From assembly GCA_025458035.1 (NCBI GenBank), contig JALOTH010000009.1, positions 1-50,817 on the forward strand: 50,817 nucleotides of DNA, given 5' to 3'. The notes under the pieces are model-generated. The model searched no databases. It had not been told where the DNA came from and saw only the letters and a program-made list of their open reading frames with translations. The position numbers and the translations under genes were made by a program. This DNA is from Rhodospirillales bacterium (GTDB taxonomy: Bacteria; Pseudomonadota; Alphaproteobacteria; Rhodospirillales; Defluviicoccaceae). Shown here in pieces: positions 18,876-26,965 of the stretch; the stretch's first letter is position 1, and the number at the start of each line of letters is the position of its first letter.

Positions 18876-19253
18876 ATGGTGGATGACCCGGTATTGCGCA
18901 TGGCGCTGGCCGCGCATACGCAATCGATCAAAGCGTTGATGGACTATGTCGATGGCCGTGACCCGGCGCTGCCGGGGTTCCTGCGCGACGACGGCTGCTG
19001 CGGCATCGAGCGCTGGCTTGACGGCGATGGCACGCGCTACGCGGCGCTGCCGTCGTATGAACGAGCACGAACGCTCCACGATCAGTTCCACCGGATCATC
19101 CGCGAGATCGTGGCCCTTCTCGACGCCGGCAAAAAGGCCGAGGCGATGGCGAGACTGCGCGGCGGCGGGCCGTTCGCCCGGCTGTCACGGCAGATGCTGA
19201 TGGCCTTCGAGGAACTGTCGGAGGCGATCGCTGCGCAGCCGCCGTCCGGCTGA
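18876..19253 (+). CDS. Stand-alone CZB (chemoreceptor zinc-binding) domain protein
   Basis: A 125-residue protein that is almost entirely one CZB domain. CZB domains bind zinc through three His and one Cys; here His14, Cys41 or Cys42, His68 and His72 fit the pattern, with the diagnostic core CCGIERWLDGDG, ALPSY and HDQFH. In chemoreceptors and diguanylate cyclases this domain senses zinc or hypochlorous acid through the cysteine. Here no output domain is attached and no receptor gene is nearby, so the partner is unknown. It may be read with the HAD gene 51 bases upstream. The family call is from motif reading. Confidence 0.75.
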   Translation: MVDDPVLRMALAAHTQSIKALMDYVDGRDPALPGFLRDDGCCGIERWLDGDGTRYAALPSYERARTLHDQFHRIIREIVALLDAGKKAEAMARLRGGGPFARLSRQMLMAFEELSEAIAAQPPSG

Positions 19254-19268
19254 CGCCGGCCAGCCGCT

Positions 19269-19751
19269 CTACAGAAAATCGCGGAGCATGGCGACGAGCG
19301 GCGTGTCGGCGGGCAGCAGCTTGTCCTGCCGCGCCAGGTCGAGGGGACGCAGCCATTTCAGCGATTGTCCCTCTGCCGGCCGCGGCGTGCCACGCCAGAC
19401 CCGGCACAGGTACAGCATCATCAACAGGTGAAAATCCTCGTAGGCGTAGGACGTGAAGGTGAATGGTGCGAGGCAGCTTTCACTGATATCGATGCCCAGC
19501 TCCTCGCGGAGTTCGCGCACCACCGTCGCCTCCGGCGTCTCCCCTTGGTGAATCTTGCCGCCGGGAAACTCCCACCAGCCCGGCCACGATTTGTCGGCCG
19601 GCCGTTGCTGCAGCATTACCCGGCCGTCCGCGTCGATCAGCGCCGCCGAGGCAACGAGAACGAGCGGCAACGTCGCGTCGCGGCGTCGATCGGCAATCGC
19701 GAGACAACCGTGATCAGGAACGGTAGCTGGCATTGACGTCGATGTAGCCAT
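19269..19751 (-). CDS. mutT: 8-oxo-dGTP diphosphatase (MutT, Nudix family)
   Basis: 160 residues. MutT cleans the nucleotide pool of oxidised dGTP to prevent transversions. The Nudix box (G-x5-E-x7-REUxEExGU) begins at GGKIHQGE and ends ELREELGI; the preceding WPGWWEFPGGK is typical of MutT. Its start overlaps the end of argJ by 38 bases if the first ATG is used; an ATG at 19733 would reduce that to 20 and remove six residues. The argJ-mutT pair is common in alphaproteobacteria, implying one transcript. Confidence 0.9.
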   Translation of the reverse strand: MATSTSMPATVPDHGCLAIADRRRDATLPLVLVASAALIDADGRVMLQQRPADKSWPGWWEFPGGKIHQGETPEATVVRELREELGIDISESCLAPFTFTSYAYEDFHLLMMLYLCRVWRGTPRPAEGQSLKWLRPLDLARQDKLLPADTPLVAMLRDFL

Positions 19752-20964
19752 GCGTCAGGTCGCAGGTCCATACCGTGGCGGCGCCGCCGCCGACGCCCAC
19801 ATCGACGGCGATTTCCACCTCGCGTCCCTGCATGTGGCGGCTGACCGGGGCTTCGTCGTAGCCTGGCGGCGCTCCGCCCTCGCGGGCGACGACGACGCCG
19901 CCAATCGCGATTTCCAGCCGGTTGCGGTCGATGCGTTCTCCCGCCTTGCCGACCGCCATGACGATGCGGCCCCAGTTGGCATCGGCGCCGGCGATCGCCG
20001 TCTTCACCAACGGCGAGTTGGCGATGGTCAGCGCGATGCGGCGGGCGGCGCCATCGTCCGCCGCGCCGCTCACCCGCACGGTCACGAACTTCGAGGCGCC
20101 CTCGCCATCGCGGACGATCTGCTGTGCGAGATCGAGCAGCACGCCATCGAGGGCGGCGATGAACGGACCGAGGCGGGGATCATCGGCGGTGTTGATCGGG
20201 TCATGGGGCGCGGCGCCGGTGGCGAACATCAACAGCGTGTCGTTGGTGGAGGTATCGCCATCGATGGTGATGGCGTTGAAAGAGCGATCGGCGCCGGAAC
20301 GCAGCAGCGTCTGCAAGGCCGCCGGGGCGATCGCGGCATCGGTAAACACGAATGCCAGCATCGTCGCCATATCGGGGGCGATCATGCCGGCGCCCTTGGC
20401 GATGCCGCTGATGGTGACGGCAACGCCATCGATGCGGGCGGTCGCCGTCGTCCCCTTCGGAAAGGTGTCGGTGGTGGCGATCGCGGCGGCGGCCCGCCGC
20501 CAGTCGTCGCTGTCGTTCTGCTCGTCGAGGCGGTCGGCGAGGTGCGGGATGAGGTCGCAGATTCTTTGCGCCGGCAGCAGCTCGCCGATGACGCCGGTGG
20601 AGGCGACGAAGACCTCATCGGTGGCGCAGGCGAACTGCCCGGCGGCGGCGATCACCGTGCGCTCCACCGCCTGTTCGCCGGCGCGCCCGGTGAACGCATT
20701 GGCATTGCCGGCGTTGACGAGGAGGGCACGGGCGCGGCCGCGCACCAGCGCGCTGCGGCACCAGAGAACGGGCGCCGCAGCGGTCTGCGACTGGGTGAAA
20801 ACGCCGGCGACGGCGGTGTTGGCAGGGAACGCGACCAGCAGCACATCGTCGCGGTCGCGGTAACGGATTTGCGCCGCGCCGGTGGCGAGGCGTACCCCGC
20901 GCACCGGCGGCATCGCCGGGAAGGCGCAGGGGGCCAGTGGCGAGACAGCGTCGGCGGCGGGCAT
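19714..20964 (-). CDS. argJ: Bifunctional ornithine acetyltransferase / N-acetylglutamate synthase
   Basis: 416 residues. ArgJ recycles the acetyl group between N-acetylornithine and glutamate and in bifunctional forms also makes N-acetylglutamate from acetyl-CoA. The self-cleavage site is in KGAGMIAPDMATM, with Thr201 becoming the N-terminal nucleophile of the beta chain; VNAGNANAFTG and SFNAITIDGDTSTND are further signatures. I start at the ATG just before VSPLAP, the usual N-terminus; a GTG 15 codons upstream is possible. With argG and argH it makes three arginine genes in 12 kb. Confidence 0.95.
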   Translation of the reverse strand: MPAADAVSPLAPCAFPAMPPVRGVRLATGAAQIRYRDRDDVLLVAFPANTAVAGVFTQSQTAAAPVLWCRSALVRGRARALLVNAGNANAFTGRAGEQAVERTVIAAAGQFACATDEVFVASTGVIGELLPAQRICDLIPHLADRLDEQNDSDDWRRAAAAIATTDTFPKGTTATARIDGVAVTISGIAKGAGMIAPDMATMLAFVFTDAAIAPAALQTLLRSGADRSFNAITIDGDTSTNDTLLMFATGAAPHDPINTADDPRLGPFIAALDGVLLDLAQQIVRDGEGASKFVTVRVSGAADDGAARRIALTIANSPLVKTAIAGADANWGRIVMAVGKAGERIDRNRLEIAIGGVVVAREGGAPPGYDEAPVSRHMQGREVEIAVDVGVGGGAATVWTCDLTHGYIDVNASYRS

Positions 20965-21290
20965 GGCGCGTTCATCCACGGTTAAGGGACTGGCGGGGGC
21001 ATGTTGCACACCCGGCCGGTGCTGGCAAGCGCCGGTGCGCGGCAGCGGCGGGTCCGACGCTGTGGCAGTTCAAACCGACCTGCACCCTTGGCGATCACGT
21101 CAGGCATCTCGAGGAGCAACACGATAGCCCGTCCGATCCGCCGTCCTTCAGCGTGGAAGGTCAAGGAGACGAGGCCGCGTCAATCGACGCGGTAACGGCC
21201 GGCGCTCTTGCCAAACGCCTTTGCTCCGCTAAAGATTGTCCGGGGAACTTCCGGACGGCGATAAGGCAGGCATAGCGGGAGGCGATAAGG
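20965..21290. other. Intergenic region between argJ and a divergent oxygenase gene
   Basis: About 326 bases between two divergently transcribed starts. Short open frames cross it in several registers but none has a ribosome site or recognisable protein. I see no tRNA, terminator or clear palindromic operator; it presumably carries the promoters of both neighbours. The last bases, GGAGG followed by 8 bases and ATG, are the ribosome site of the downstream gene. Confidence 0.5.
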
Positions 21291-22190
21291 ATGCCGGCGA
21301 TCACCCTCGACCCAAGGCTGCCCGACTTTTTCGTCGAACTGGACTGGCGCGAGCGTAAGCGGCTGGGACAGGTGTTCGATGACAATCTCGTTCGCCATTA
21401 CGAGGCGGGAGATGTCATCCTCCTGAAAAATCCGCCGTTCCGCATCGCGTCGGATGTCTTCCGGCGGGTCAGTTTTCCGCCCGGCGTCGATTACAAAAAG
21501 CTGCACGCGCGCTCCCTGACGCGCCCCAAGCTGTACAAGCCGAAGGTGGTCAAGTTTCTCTATGGCGTATTTGGCGCCGATGTCGTCGGATATCTCCGCT
21601 TTCGCCGCGCCGTCCGCGATCTGACAGCGCAGCTGACGGAATTCTGCCACCAGGTTTTCCGGACGTATCGGTTTCTGCAGCATGACGTGAACTGGCGATT
21701 CACTCCCACCGGTCCGGAACCGCTCCACTTCGATCACCTGCGCAGCAAGGACGACCGGCAGTACGTGCGGGTGTTCCTCAACCTCGATGAGACGCCGCGC
21801 ATCTGGCGGGTCGGCCCGCATCTGGAGGAGATGATGGAGCGCTTCTACGATGAAGCGGGCCTTGCCGACATGCAGGGCGCGCACGCCAACGAGGTCTGCT
21901 ACCGAATGACCTATCAGATCCTGGAACGCTGGCAGGAGGTGGCGGACGGATCGGTGCCACGCCATCACGTGGAGTTCCAGCCGGGCGAGGTCTGGCTGTG
22001 CGAGAGCCGGATCAACAGCCACGAGATTTACTCCGGCAAGCGGGCGGCGATCACCCACTTTCATGCCGACCCGCAGAGCATGCTCAATCCGGAACTGAGC
22101 GTCGGCAATCGCGTTGCCCGTGCCCTGGCCCGCCGCCGGTTGCCGGCGAACGCTTCGCCACAGTCCGGCTTGCCACCCGTCGCCGCCTGA
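21291..22190 (+). CDS. Putative Fe(II)/2-oxoglutarate oxygenase, Kdo-hydroxylase-like
   Basis: 299 residues, soluble. A facial triad is visible: His146-x-Asp148 in PLHFDHLRS and His244 in INSHEIYSGKRAAITHFH, with Arg251 in the position that binds 2-oxoglutarate. Between them is VRVFLNLDETPRIWRVG, which resembles the region of Kdo hydroxylases (KdoO family), enzymes that hydroxylate the inner-core sugar of lipopolysaccharide. I recognise that resemblance from memory only; a general 2OG oxygenase is the safer call. GGAGG precedes the ATG by 8 bases. The gene stands alone, divergent from argJ and 174 bases before a cytochrome gene. Confidence 0.6.
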   Translation: MPAITLDPRLPDFFVELDWRERKRLGQVFDDNLVRHYEAGDVILLKNPPFRIASDVFRRVSFPPGVDYKKLHARSLTRPKLYKPKVVKFLYGVFGADVVGYLRFRRAVRDLTAQLTEFCHQVFRTYRFLQHDVNWRFTPTGPEPLHFDHLRSKDDRQYVRVFLNLDETPRIWRVGPHLEEMMERFYDEAGLADMQGAHANEVCYRMTYQILERWQEVADGSVPRHHVEFQPGEVWLCESRINSHEIYSGKRAAITHFHADPQSMLNPELSVGNRVARALARRRLPANASPQSGLPPVAA

Positions 22191-22364
22191 CGGGATCGCC
22201 GGCGGCCGGCGTCGCCAGCGTCCACACCTATCAACGCCCCATTCGGGTTGCTGTCAGGCGTCAATCGCGTTACGGACAGAGGAGGGACCGGCAGCGCTGG
22301 CCCTGCGCCGCTGGCGCCATGCTGGCGGCGACGGGTGGCAACAAACCGAGGTGGAGGGCAGGGC

Positions 22365-24140
22365 ATGCGCACGATGACGCTGACAACGCGGGTGTTGCTC
22401 ATTGCTGCCATCGTCAGTTGCACCGCGGTCGAACCGGAACCGCCCGCCGTCAGCCGCACGCTCTGGCTTGACCAGAACTGGAGTGCCGAGCAGCGGCAAT
22501 GGTATCATCACGCTTCGCAAGGCACGGCGACGTTCGGCATTCCCTACGAATGGTTCGTCGCCCTCGAACGGCCGTCGCTATCGCCGCTGCCGGCGGGCCT
22601 CCTCGCCGATCCGGACTACCTTTCGCAGTTCGGCTTCATCGCCAGTCCGCGCGGACCCTATAATCCGAGCGGACTGCCAGTGGGCTTCGCCCGCGGCGGC
22701 GAGAAGATCGATCCCGCCTCCGGCGAGGCGTGGCTGAATCCCGCCACCGGCGCGGCGCTGACCGATGTCGGCCTGACCTGCGCCGGCTGCCACACCGGCC
22801 GCATCGATTATGAAGGAACGGCGATCCTCATCGATGGCGGCGCGGCGATGACCGACCTTGGCGCGTTTCGCGACCGCCTCGGTTATGCCATCGGCCTGAC
22901 CGAGGCGCTGCCGTTACGGTTCTCGCGCTTTGCCACCCGTGTCCTCGGTGCCGATGCCGACGCTGACGCCAGGGCGGCGTTGCGCCGGCAGCTCGCGGCG
23001 GTCGTTGAAAAGGGCAAAGCAAGCCGCGCTCTCGAAGATCAGGTGGCGGCGCAAAGCCCGGCGGAGGGGGTGGGGCGTCTCGATGCCCTCAACCGCATCG
23101 GCAACGAAGTGTTCTCGGCGCAACTGGGCGAGGCCGCCAACTTCGCGCCGAAATCGGCGCCGGTCGCCTACCCGCACATCTGGGACGTCTCCTGGTTCGA
23201 CTGGGTGCAGTACAACGGCTCGATCGAACAGCCGATGGTGCGCAATGCCGGCGAGGCGCTGGGGGTGCGCGCGCTGGCAAACCTCCGCAATCCGCAACGC
23301 CCCCTGTATCAGTCGACCGTGGATGTCGAGAACCTGCACGCCATGGAGACGCTGCTGGCGGGGGATGCGCCGCCGCGCGCCACCGGGGCGTTCCGCGGAC
23401 TGACGGCGCCGAAGTGGCCCGAGGACGTGCTGCCTCCCATCGACCGCGAGCGGGCGGCGCGTGGCGCCGTTCTCTACGCGGAGTTGTGCCAGGGCTGCCA
23501 TCGGCCGCCGGTCGGCAGCGAAGCGTTCTGGGACGCGCGTCATTGGACGCGGCCCAACGCGGCCGGTCAGGAGTATCTGAAGATGCCGATGATTGCGTTG
23601 AGCGAAATCGGCACCGATCCGGCGGCGGCGGCGGACATGATGGCCCGCAAGGTGGCGACGCCCGCCCATCTCGCCCTCGGCACGGACGCCTACGGCCCGG
23701 CCCTCGGCATCGTCGTCGAGAGGGTGGTGAGCTACTGGTATGACACGCGCCAGCTGCCGGCGGTGGAGCGCGAACGGATGAACGGCTTTCGCGCCAACGG
23801 CATTCGCGCGCTGCCCGCCTACAAGGCGCGGCCGCTCGACGGCATCTGGGCGACACCGCCCTACCTGCACAACGGCTCGGTGCCGACCCTTTATGCCCTG
23901 CTCTCGCCGGTAGCGGAACGGCCAGCGCGATTTTCCCTCGGCAGCCGCCGGTTCGATGCCGAGGACGTCGGCTACCACTGGCGGGACTTGGAGGTTGGCT
24001 TCGTCCTCGATACCTCCATCCGCGGCAACCGCAATACCGGCCATGAGTTCCGCGATGGTCCCACCGGCGGCGGTGTCATCGGCCGCGGCCTCAGCGTCGA
24101 CGAACGGCGGGCGCTTGTCGAGTACCTGAAAACCCTCTGA
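22365..24140 (+). CDS. RoxA-like di-haem cytochrome c lipoprotein
   Basis: 591 residues. The N-terminus is a signal peptide with lipobox IVSC (Cys19), so the protein should be lipid-anchored outside the cytoplasm. Two haem c sites are present: CAGCH at 139-143 and CQGCH at 375-379. The C-terminal block LDGIWATPPYLHNGSVPTL is typical of the di-haem peroxidase / RoxA (rubber oxygenase) superfamily. Substrate and physiological electron partner are unknown; rubber cleavage should not be assumed. The ATG follows GGAGGG by 6 bases; the frame is open upstream but lacks coding character. Confidence 0.8.
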   Translation: MRTMTLTTRVLLIAAIVSCTAVEPEPPAVSRTLWLDQNWSAEQRQWYHHASQGTATFGIPYEWFVALERPSLSPLPAGLLADPDYLSQFGFIASPRGPYNPSGLPVGFARGGEKIDPASGEAWLNPATGAALTDVGLTCAGCHTGRIDYEGTAILIDGGAAMTDLGAFRDRLGYAIGLTEALPLRFSRFATRVLGADADADARAALRRQLAAVVEKGKASRALEDQVAAQSPAEGVGRLDALNRIGNEVFSAQLGEAANFAPKSAPVAYPHIWDVSWFDWVQYNGSIEQPMVRNAGEALGVRALANLRNPQRPLYQSTVDVENLHAMETLLAGDAPPRATGAFRGLTAPKWPEDVLPPIDRERAARGAVLYAELCQGCHRPPVGSEAFWDARHWTRPNAAGQEYLKMPMIALSEIGTDPAAAADMMARKVATPAHLALGTDAYGPALGIVVERVVSYWYDTRQLPAVERERMNGFRANGIRALPAYKARPLDGIWATPPYLHNGSVPTLYALLSPVAERPARFSLGSRRFDAEDVGYHWRDLEVGFVLDTSIRGNRNTGHEFRDGPTGGGVIGRGLSVDERRALVEYLKTL

Positions 24141-24478
24141 CGCACGGTTCCACGGCGTCGCCGCATCTCGCCGCCCGCGTGTGACGGGCGGCGGCTCGCG
24201 TGCGCCCGTACGGTGGCGCGGCCGACCGGTACGGCTGCCGCTTTCGCCAGCGGCGGGGCGCGCTCGCGGGTCGGTAGGCGTGACCTATCGGCGCGCTCGC
24301 TATGGTTACATCGTCCGCAAAAATTCGTTGCTAAATTCTCTTAAAAGTAGCATATTACACGCATGGGTGGTTTACGGACTTTTGTATTCTCGGGATCGAC
24401 CCCCCGCCGCGCGGCCTACACCACTATGGAGATAGTGGTGCCGGTGGCGACAACAGGAACTCGTTTGGAGGATCTGCG
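24141..24478 (+). promoter_or_regulatory. Leader/promoter region of the VPLPA-CTERM protein gene
   Basis: 338 bases without a gene. The first 150 are GC-rich; positions 24315-24390 are markedly AT-rich (including ttgctaaattctc and gcatattacac), the likely promoter zone. Further down a perfect hairpin (24419-24440) precedes the ribosome site GGAGG, which is 7 bases before the ATG of the next gene. I could not fix a -10/-35 pair with confidence. Confidence 0.5.
24419..24440 (+). repeat. Perfect 9-bp inverted repeat in the leader of the VPLPA-CTERM gene
   Basis: CACCACTAT, a four-base loop GGAG, then ATAGTGGTG. The arms match perfectly. It ends 38 bases before the start codon. As RNA it would form a stem-loop in the 5' leader whose loop sequence itself resembles a Shine-Dalgarno core; as DNA it could be a repressor site. 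Neither role is shown by the sequence alone. Confidence 0.7.
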
Positions 24479-25393
24479 ATGAAGGCACTGACTTTCGCCA
24501 TTCTGGGGGCGACGACGGCACTGGCGCTCACCAGCGGCCCCGCGGCGGCGCATATGGCGATGATCTACGATTCAACGCCGCAGCAGCAAACCTATTCCCA
24601 TATCGAGAGGTGGTCCAAGTTGACCCCCTTGAACAACTGGGTCGACGAACTCGGCGGCGGCACCGGCGCCAACAGCTTTCGCAGCGGCGGCATCGGTGTC
24701 GAGTGGGGCTTCACCAACACCGCCATTTCGAGCGTCAAGTTCACCCTCTATACGAATTTCGGCCTGTCCGGAGCGACCGTCAACAACACGTATGTCGGGT
24801 TCGCCGATCTGTTCATCGACCTCGGCAACAATGGCACGCCAGCGGCGCCCGACTTCGACTACGCCATCGATTTCAAGTCGGAGTTCCTGAACCAGACGCC
24901 GGATGGCAGTGGCCAGGCGCAAGCCAACGTCGCCAAGCTGGTCAACCTCGGCGCGCCCGGGATCGGCTATCAGACCAGCCAGCAGATCCTCGGCACCGTC
25001 AACGGCATCGAGTACGGCGGGCTCACCAACATCTGTTCCGGATCCACCGATGCCGCCTGTCAGGCGGGGTCGCGGGCGCCGGAAACCAAGGTTACCGGCA
25101 ACTCAACCTATGACCTGACGGTCACCGACGCCGCCGGCAGCGTGACGCTGAACCCGCCGCCGGGTTCGACCGGTTCGCCGGAGACCTATACGTTCGCCTA
25201 TTCCGTGGTTCTCAGCGGCATTGACTTCACCGGCTGGGACACGCTGCGGCTGTTCTGGGGCACCGGCTGGTGTTCCAATGACTCGGTTGAAGGCACCGCG
25301 GTGGTGCCGGTGCCGGCGGCGCTGCCGATCCTCGCTTCGGCCCTCGCTGGCTTCGGTTTCGTCGGCTTCCGGCAGCGCAAGCTCGCTGCCTGA
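24479..25393 (+). CDS. Exported protein with VPLPA/PEP-CTERM-type sorting signal
   Basis: 304 residues. A signal peptide (cleavage near residue 24, PAAA) leads into a beta-rich Gly/Asn/Thr domain of unknown family with a cysteine pair (ICSGSTDAAC). The last 29 residues form the tripartite sorting signal: VPVPAALP, a hydrophobic helix LASALAGFGFVGF and a basic end RQRK. In bacteria with an exosortase, such proteins are processed at the membrane and often go to the surface or extracellular polysaccharide. No exosortase gene is in the window. The gene has its own leader with a hairpin and its own terminator. Confidence 0.8.
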   Translation: MKALTFAILGATTALALTSGPAAAHMAMIYDSTPQQQTYSHIERWSKLTPLNNWVDELGGGTGANSFRSGGIGVEWGFTNTAISSVKFTLYTNFGLSGATVNNTYVGFADLFIDLGNNGTPAAPDFDYAIDFKSEFLNQTPDGSGQAQANVAKLVNLGAPGIGYQTSQQILGTVNGIEYGGLTNICSGSTDAACQAGSRAPETKVTGNSTYDLTVTDAAGSVTLNPPPGSTGSPETYTFAYSVVLSGIDFTGWDTLRLFWGTGWCSNDSVEGTAVVPVPAALPILASALAGFGFVGFRQRKLAA

Positions 25394-25420
25394 CATCCGG
25401 CAACACCACGCAGCCTTCCG

Positions 25421-25446
25421 CGGGCGGCCCCCTATCGGGCCGCCCG
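25421..25446 (+). terminator. Hairpin terminator after the VPLPA-CTERM gene
   Basis: A perfect 10-bp GC-rich stem, CGGGCGGCCC and GGGCCGCCCG, with a six-base loop, 27 bases after the stop codon. There is only a short TT after the stem, so it may be a weak intrinsic or 3'-end stabilising structure. Confidence 0.65.
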
Positions 25447-25612
25447 TTCGCGTGCCGGCCTGCCGCCAAACAGGCGTGTGATAGCAATTCCCACTGATCA
25501 TGACGGATGGGCCCAGTCGCGGAGGCCGATGGTGATGATGTCGTATCTGGATTTCAAAACAAAGAGACGCACGAAGTCATCGTCAAAACAGGATCGGCTC
25601 GCAGCAACAGCT

Positions 25613-25859
25613 TGACCTGCCCCCCGATGTCCCGCCTCGGATTTTTAGGGTGTCCTGCCGCTGGTTGCATCCTCGTGGTCTGTGGAGCGACGGGGCGGGG
25701 CGCGGAGCCCCCGGTGAGCTCAGGCGACCCGCCCCGTCGCATCGCGGGGTCGCTGAGCAGGGCGTATGCGATCGGCGTCCGGTTGCCCAGGCTCCAGTGT
25801 GGGCGCGTCGCATTGTAGTCGATCCGCCAGTCGGCGATCAGCCGGCGCGCTGGCCGTCC
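25613..25859 (-). mobile_element. IS3-family insertion sequence remnant (3' end of transposase)
   Basis: On the minus strand, immediately after the hisI stop, the frame reads ARRLIADWRIDYNATRPHWS followed by LGNRTPIAYALL, the well-known C-terminal end of IS3-family OrfB transposases (DDE integrase core, after the catalytic Glu). About 80 codons of that frame lie within the remnant and no catalytic residue remains. The other edge begins TGACCTGCCCCC (from 25613), which resembles the terminal inverted repeat of IS3-family elements of this group. The other end of the element and both target-site duplications are absent. The open frame runs on to a stop at 25554, beyond the element. Confidence 0.78.
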
Positions 25860-26348
25860 TCACAGCCGCGTCGGGTTCGGTGCATCGCCGTACACCGCCT
25901 TGGGATCGAAAACCTTCTCGGCCTCGACGAAGCGCAGGGTGAGGTCCGCCGACGGCGGTGCGCCAACCGGCACCGTCCGATAGAAACAGGAACGATAGCC
26001 GACGTGGCAGCTGGCGCCGCCTTCGATGCGCACGCGCAGCCACAGCGCGTCCTGGTCGTCGTCGATCCGCATTTCGACCACCCGTTGAATCAGGCCGCTG
26101 GTGGCGCCCTTGTGCCACAGGCACTGCCGGCTGCGGCTCCAGTAGACCGCTTCGCCAACGGCGATGGTGCGGGCGAGCGCCTCAGCGTTCATGTAGCCGA
26201 GCATGAGGACCTCGCCGCTGTCGGCGTCGGTGGTCACCACCGGCAACAGCCCGTGCTCATCAAAGCGGGGGGCGAGTTCGCGGCCCTCCTCGACCTGCTC
26301 GACGCTGGTGCGCCGGGCGAATGCCGGCTCGGTTGGTTCGGCGCCCAT
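25860..26348 (-). CDS. hisI: Phosphoribosyl-AMP cyclohydrolase
   Basis: 162 residues. It opens the purine ring of phosphoribosyl-AMP, the third step of histidine synthesis. Metal-binding features are visible: LWHKGATSG and [12 protein letters not shown] with the paired cysteines, and GYMNAEAL at the substrate side. It lacks the pyrophosphohydrolase (HisE) half, as usual in alphaproteobacteria. GGAG stands 7 bases before the chosen ATG. Its stop codon TGA is directly followed, in the same frame, by an IS3 transposase remnant, so the extreme C-terminus may have been altered. It is a solo gene, divergent from rpmF. Confidence 0.93.
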   Translation of the reverse strand: MGAEPTEPAFARRTSVEQVEEGRELAPRFDEHGLLPVVTTDADSGEVLMLGYMNAEALARTIAVGEAVYWSRSRQCLWHKGATSGLIQRVVEMRIDDDQDALWLRVRIEGGASCHVGYRSCFYRTVPVGAPPSADLTLRFVEAEKVFDPKAVYGDAPNPTRL

Positions 26349-26517
26349 CCACAATCTCCACTTGCTTTCAGCTCCAGACTTGTCATATCCCATGGCCGCA
26401 GGCGCCTCGCAAGGGACGAGGTCTGTTTATGGCCCCGGCCAGGGCCGGCAACGGCGGACTGGCCTTCGCGCCGCGCTACGGTTCACGGCGGTGCGCGTTC
26501 GATAAGGATCAAGGTGG

Positions 26518-26694
26518 ATGGCTGTACCAAAGCGAAAAACCTCGCGCATGAAGCGGGGACAGCGCCGCGCCCACAAGGCGCTGCAAGCGCCGTCGTACAT
26601 CGAGGACAAGAGCACGGGTGAGTTACGCCGACCCCATCACGTTGATCTGATCAGCGGCATGTATCGGGGCCGCCAGATCCTCGAGCCGAAGTGA
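26518..26694 (+). CDS. rpmF: 50S ribosomal protein L32
   Basis: A 58-codon gene. The protein begins [20 protein letters not shown], the hallmark of L32, and continues with a histidine pair in [13 protein letters not shown], a segment that ends many proteobacterial L32 proteins. The cysteine-free form is seen, so no zinc is bound. AAGG upstream serves as ribosome site. It is a component of the large ribosomal subunit near the peptidyl-transferase exit region. It is divergent from hisI and followed by a DUF2934 gene on the same strand. Confidence 0.96.
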   Translation: MAVPKRKTSRMKRGQRRAHKALQAPSYIEDKSTGELRRPHHVDLISGMYRGRQILEPK

Positions 26695-26740
26695 CCGGCT
26701 GCCGCTGACGCGACCCGCGCCGGCGCCACACATCCCCCGC

Positions 26741-26947
26741 ATGACCGGTCAACCGTCCGAGCCGCCGGGGCCCGAGGACCTGCAGGCGCGCATCCGCAAG
26801 CTGGCCTACGCGATGTGGGAGGCGGGCGGCCGGCAGCATGGTCGCGCGCTCGAATATTGGCTGGAAGCCGAACGGCGTCTGCTGACGATGGAAAGCGACG
26901 ATATCCCGCCGCCGCCGCCGCGAGGGAAGCCGTCGGATCGCCCGTAG
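26741..26947 (+). CDS. DUF2934 domain protein
   Basis: 68 residues. The core IRKLAYAMWEAGGRQHGRALEYWLEAERRLL is the short two-helix motif of DUF2934 proteins (AYxxWxxaGxxxGxxxEhWxxAExxL). The C-terminus is a proline-rich tail. The function of the family is unknown; members are common in Rhodospirillales and Rhizobiales, often near stress genes. It starts 46 bases after rpmF and might be read with it. It converges with the TAXI gene. Confidence 0.8.
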   Translation: MTGQPSEPPGPEDLQARIRKLAYAMWEAGGRQHGRALEYWLEAERRLLTMESDDIPPPPPRGKPSDRP

Positions 26948-26965
26948 CCTCGTGTCGTCACCGTC

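Noticed and set aside
22197-22211. CGCCGG-cgg-CCGGCG stem after the oxygenase gene as a terminator
   Set aside because: Only six base pairs, no T-run, and such GC stems occur by chance in DNA of this composition.
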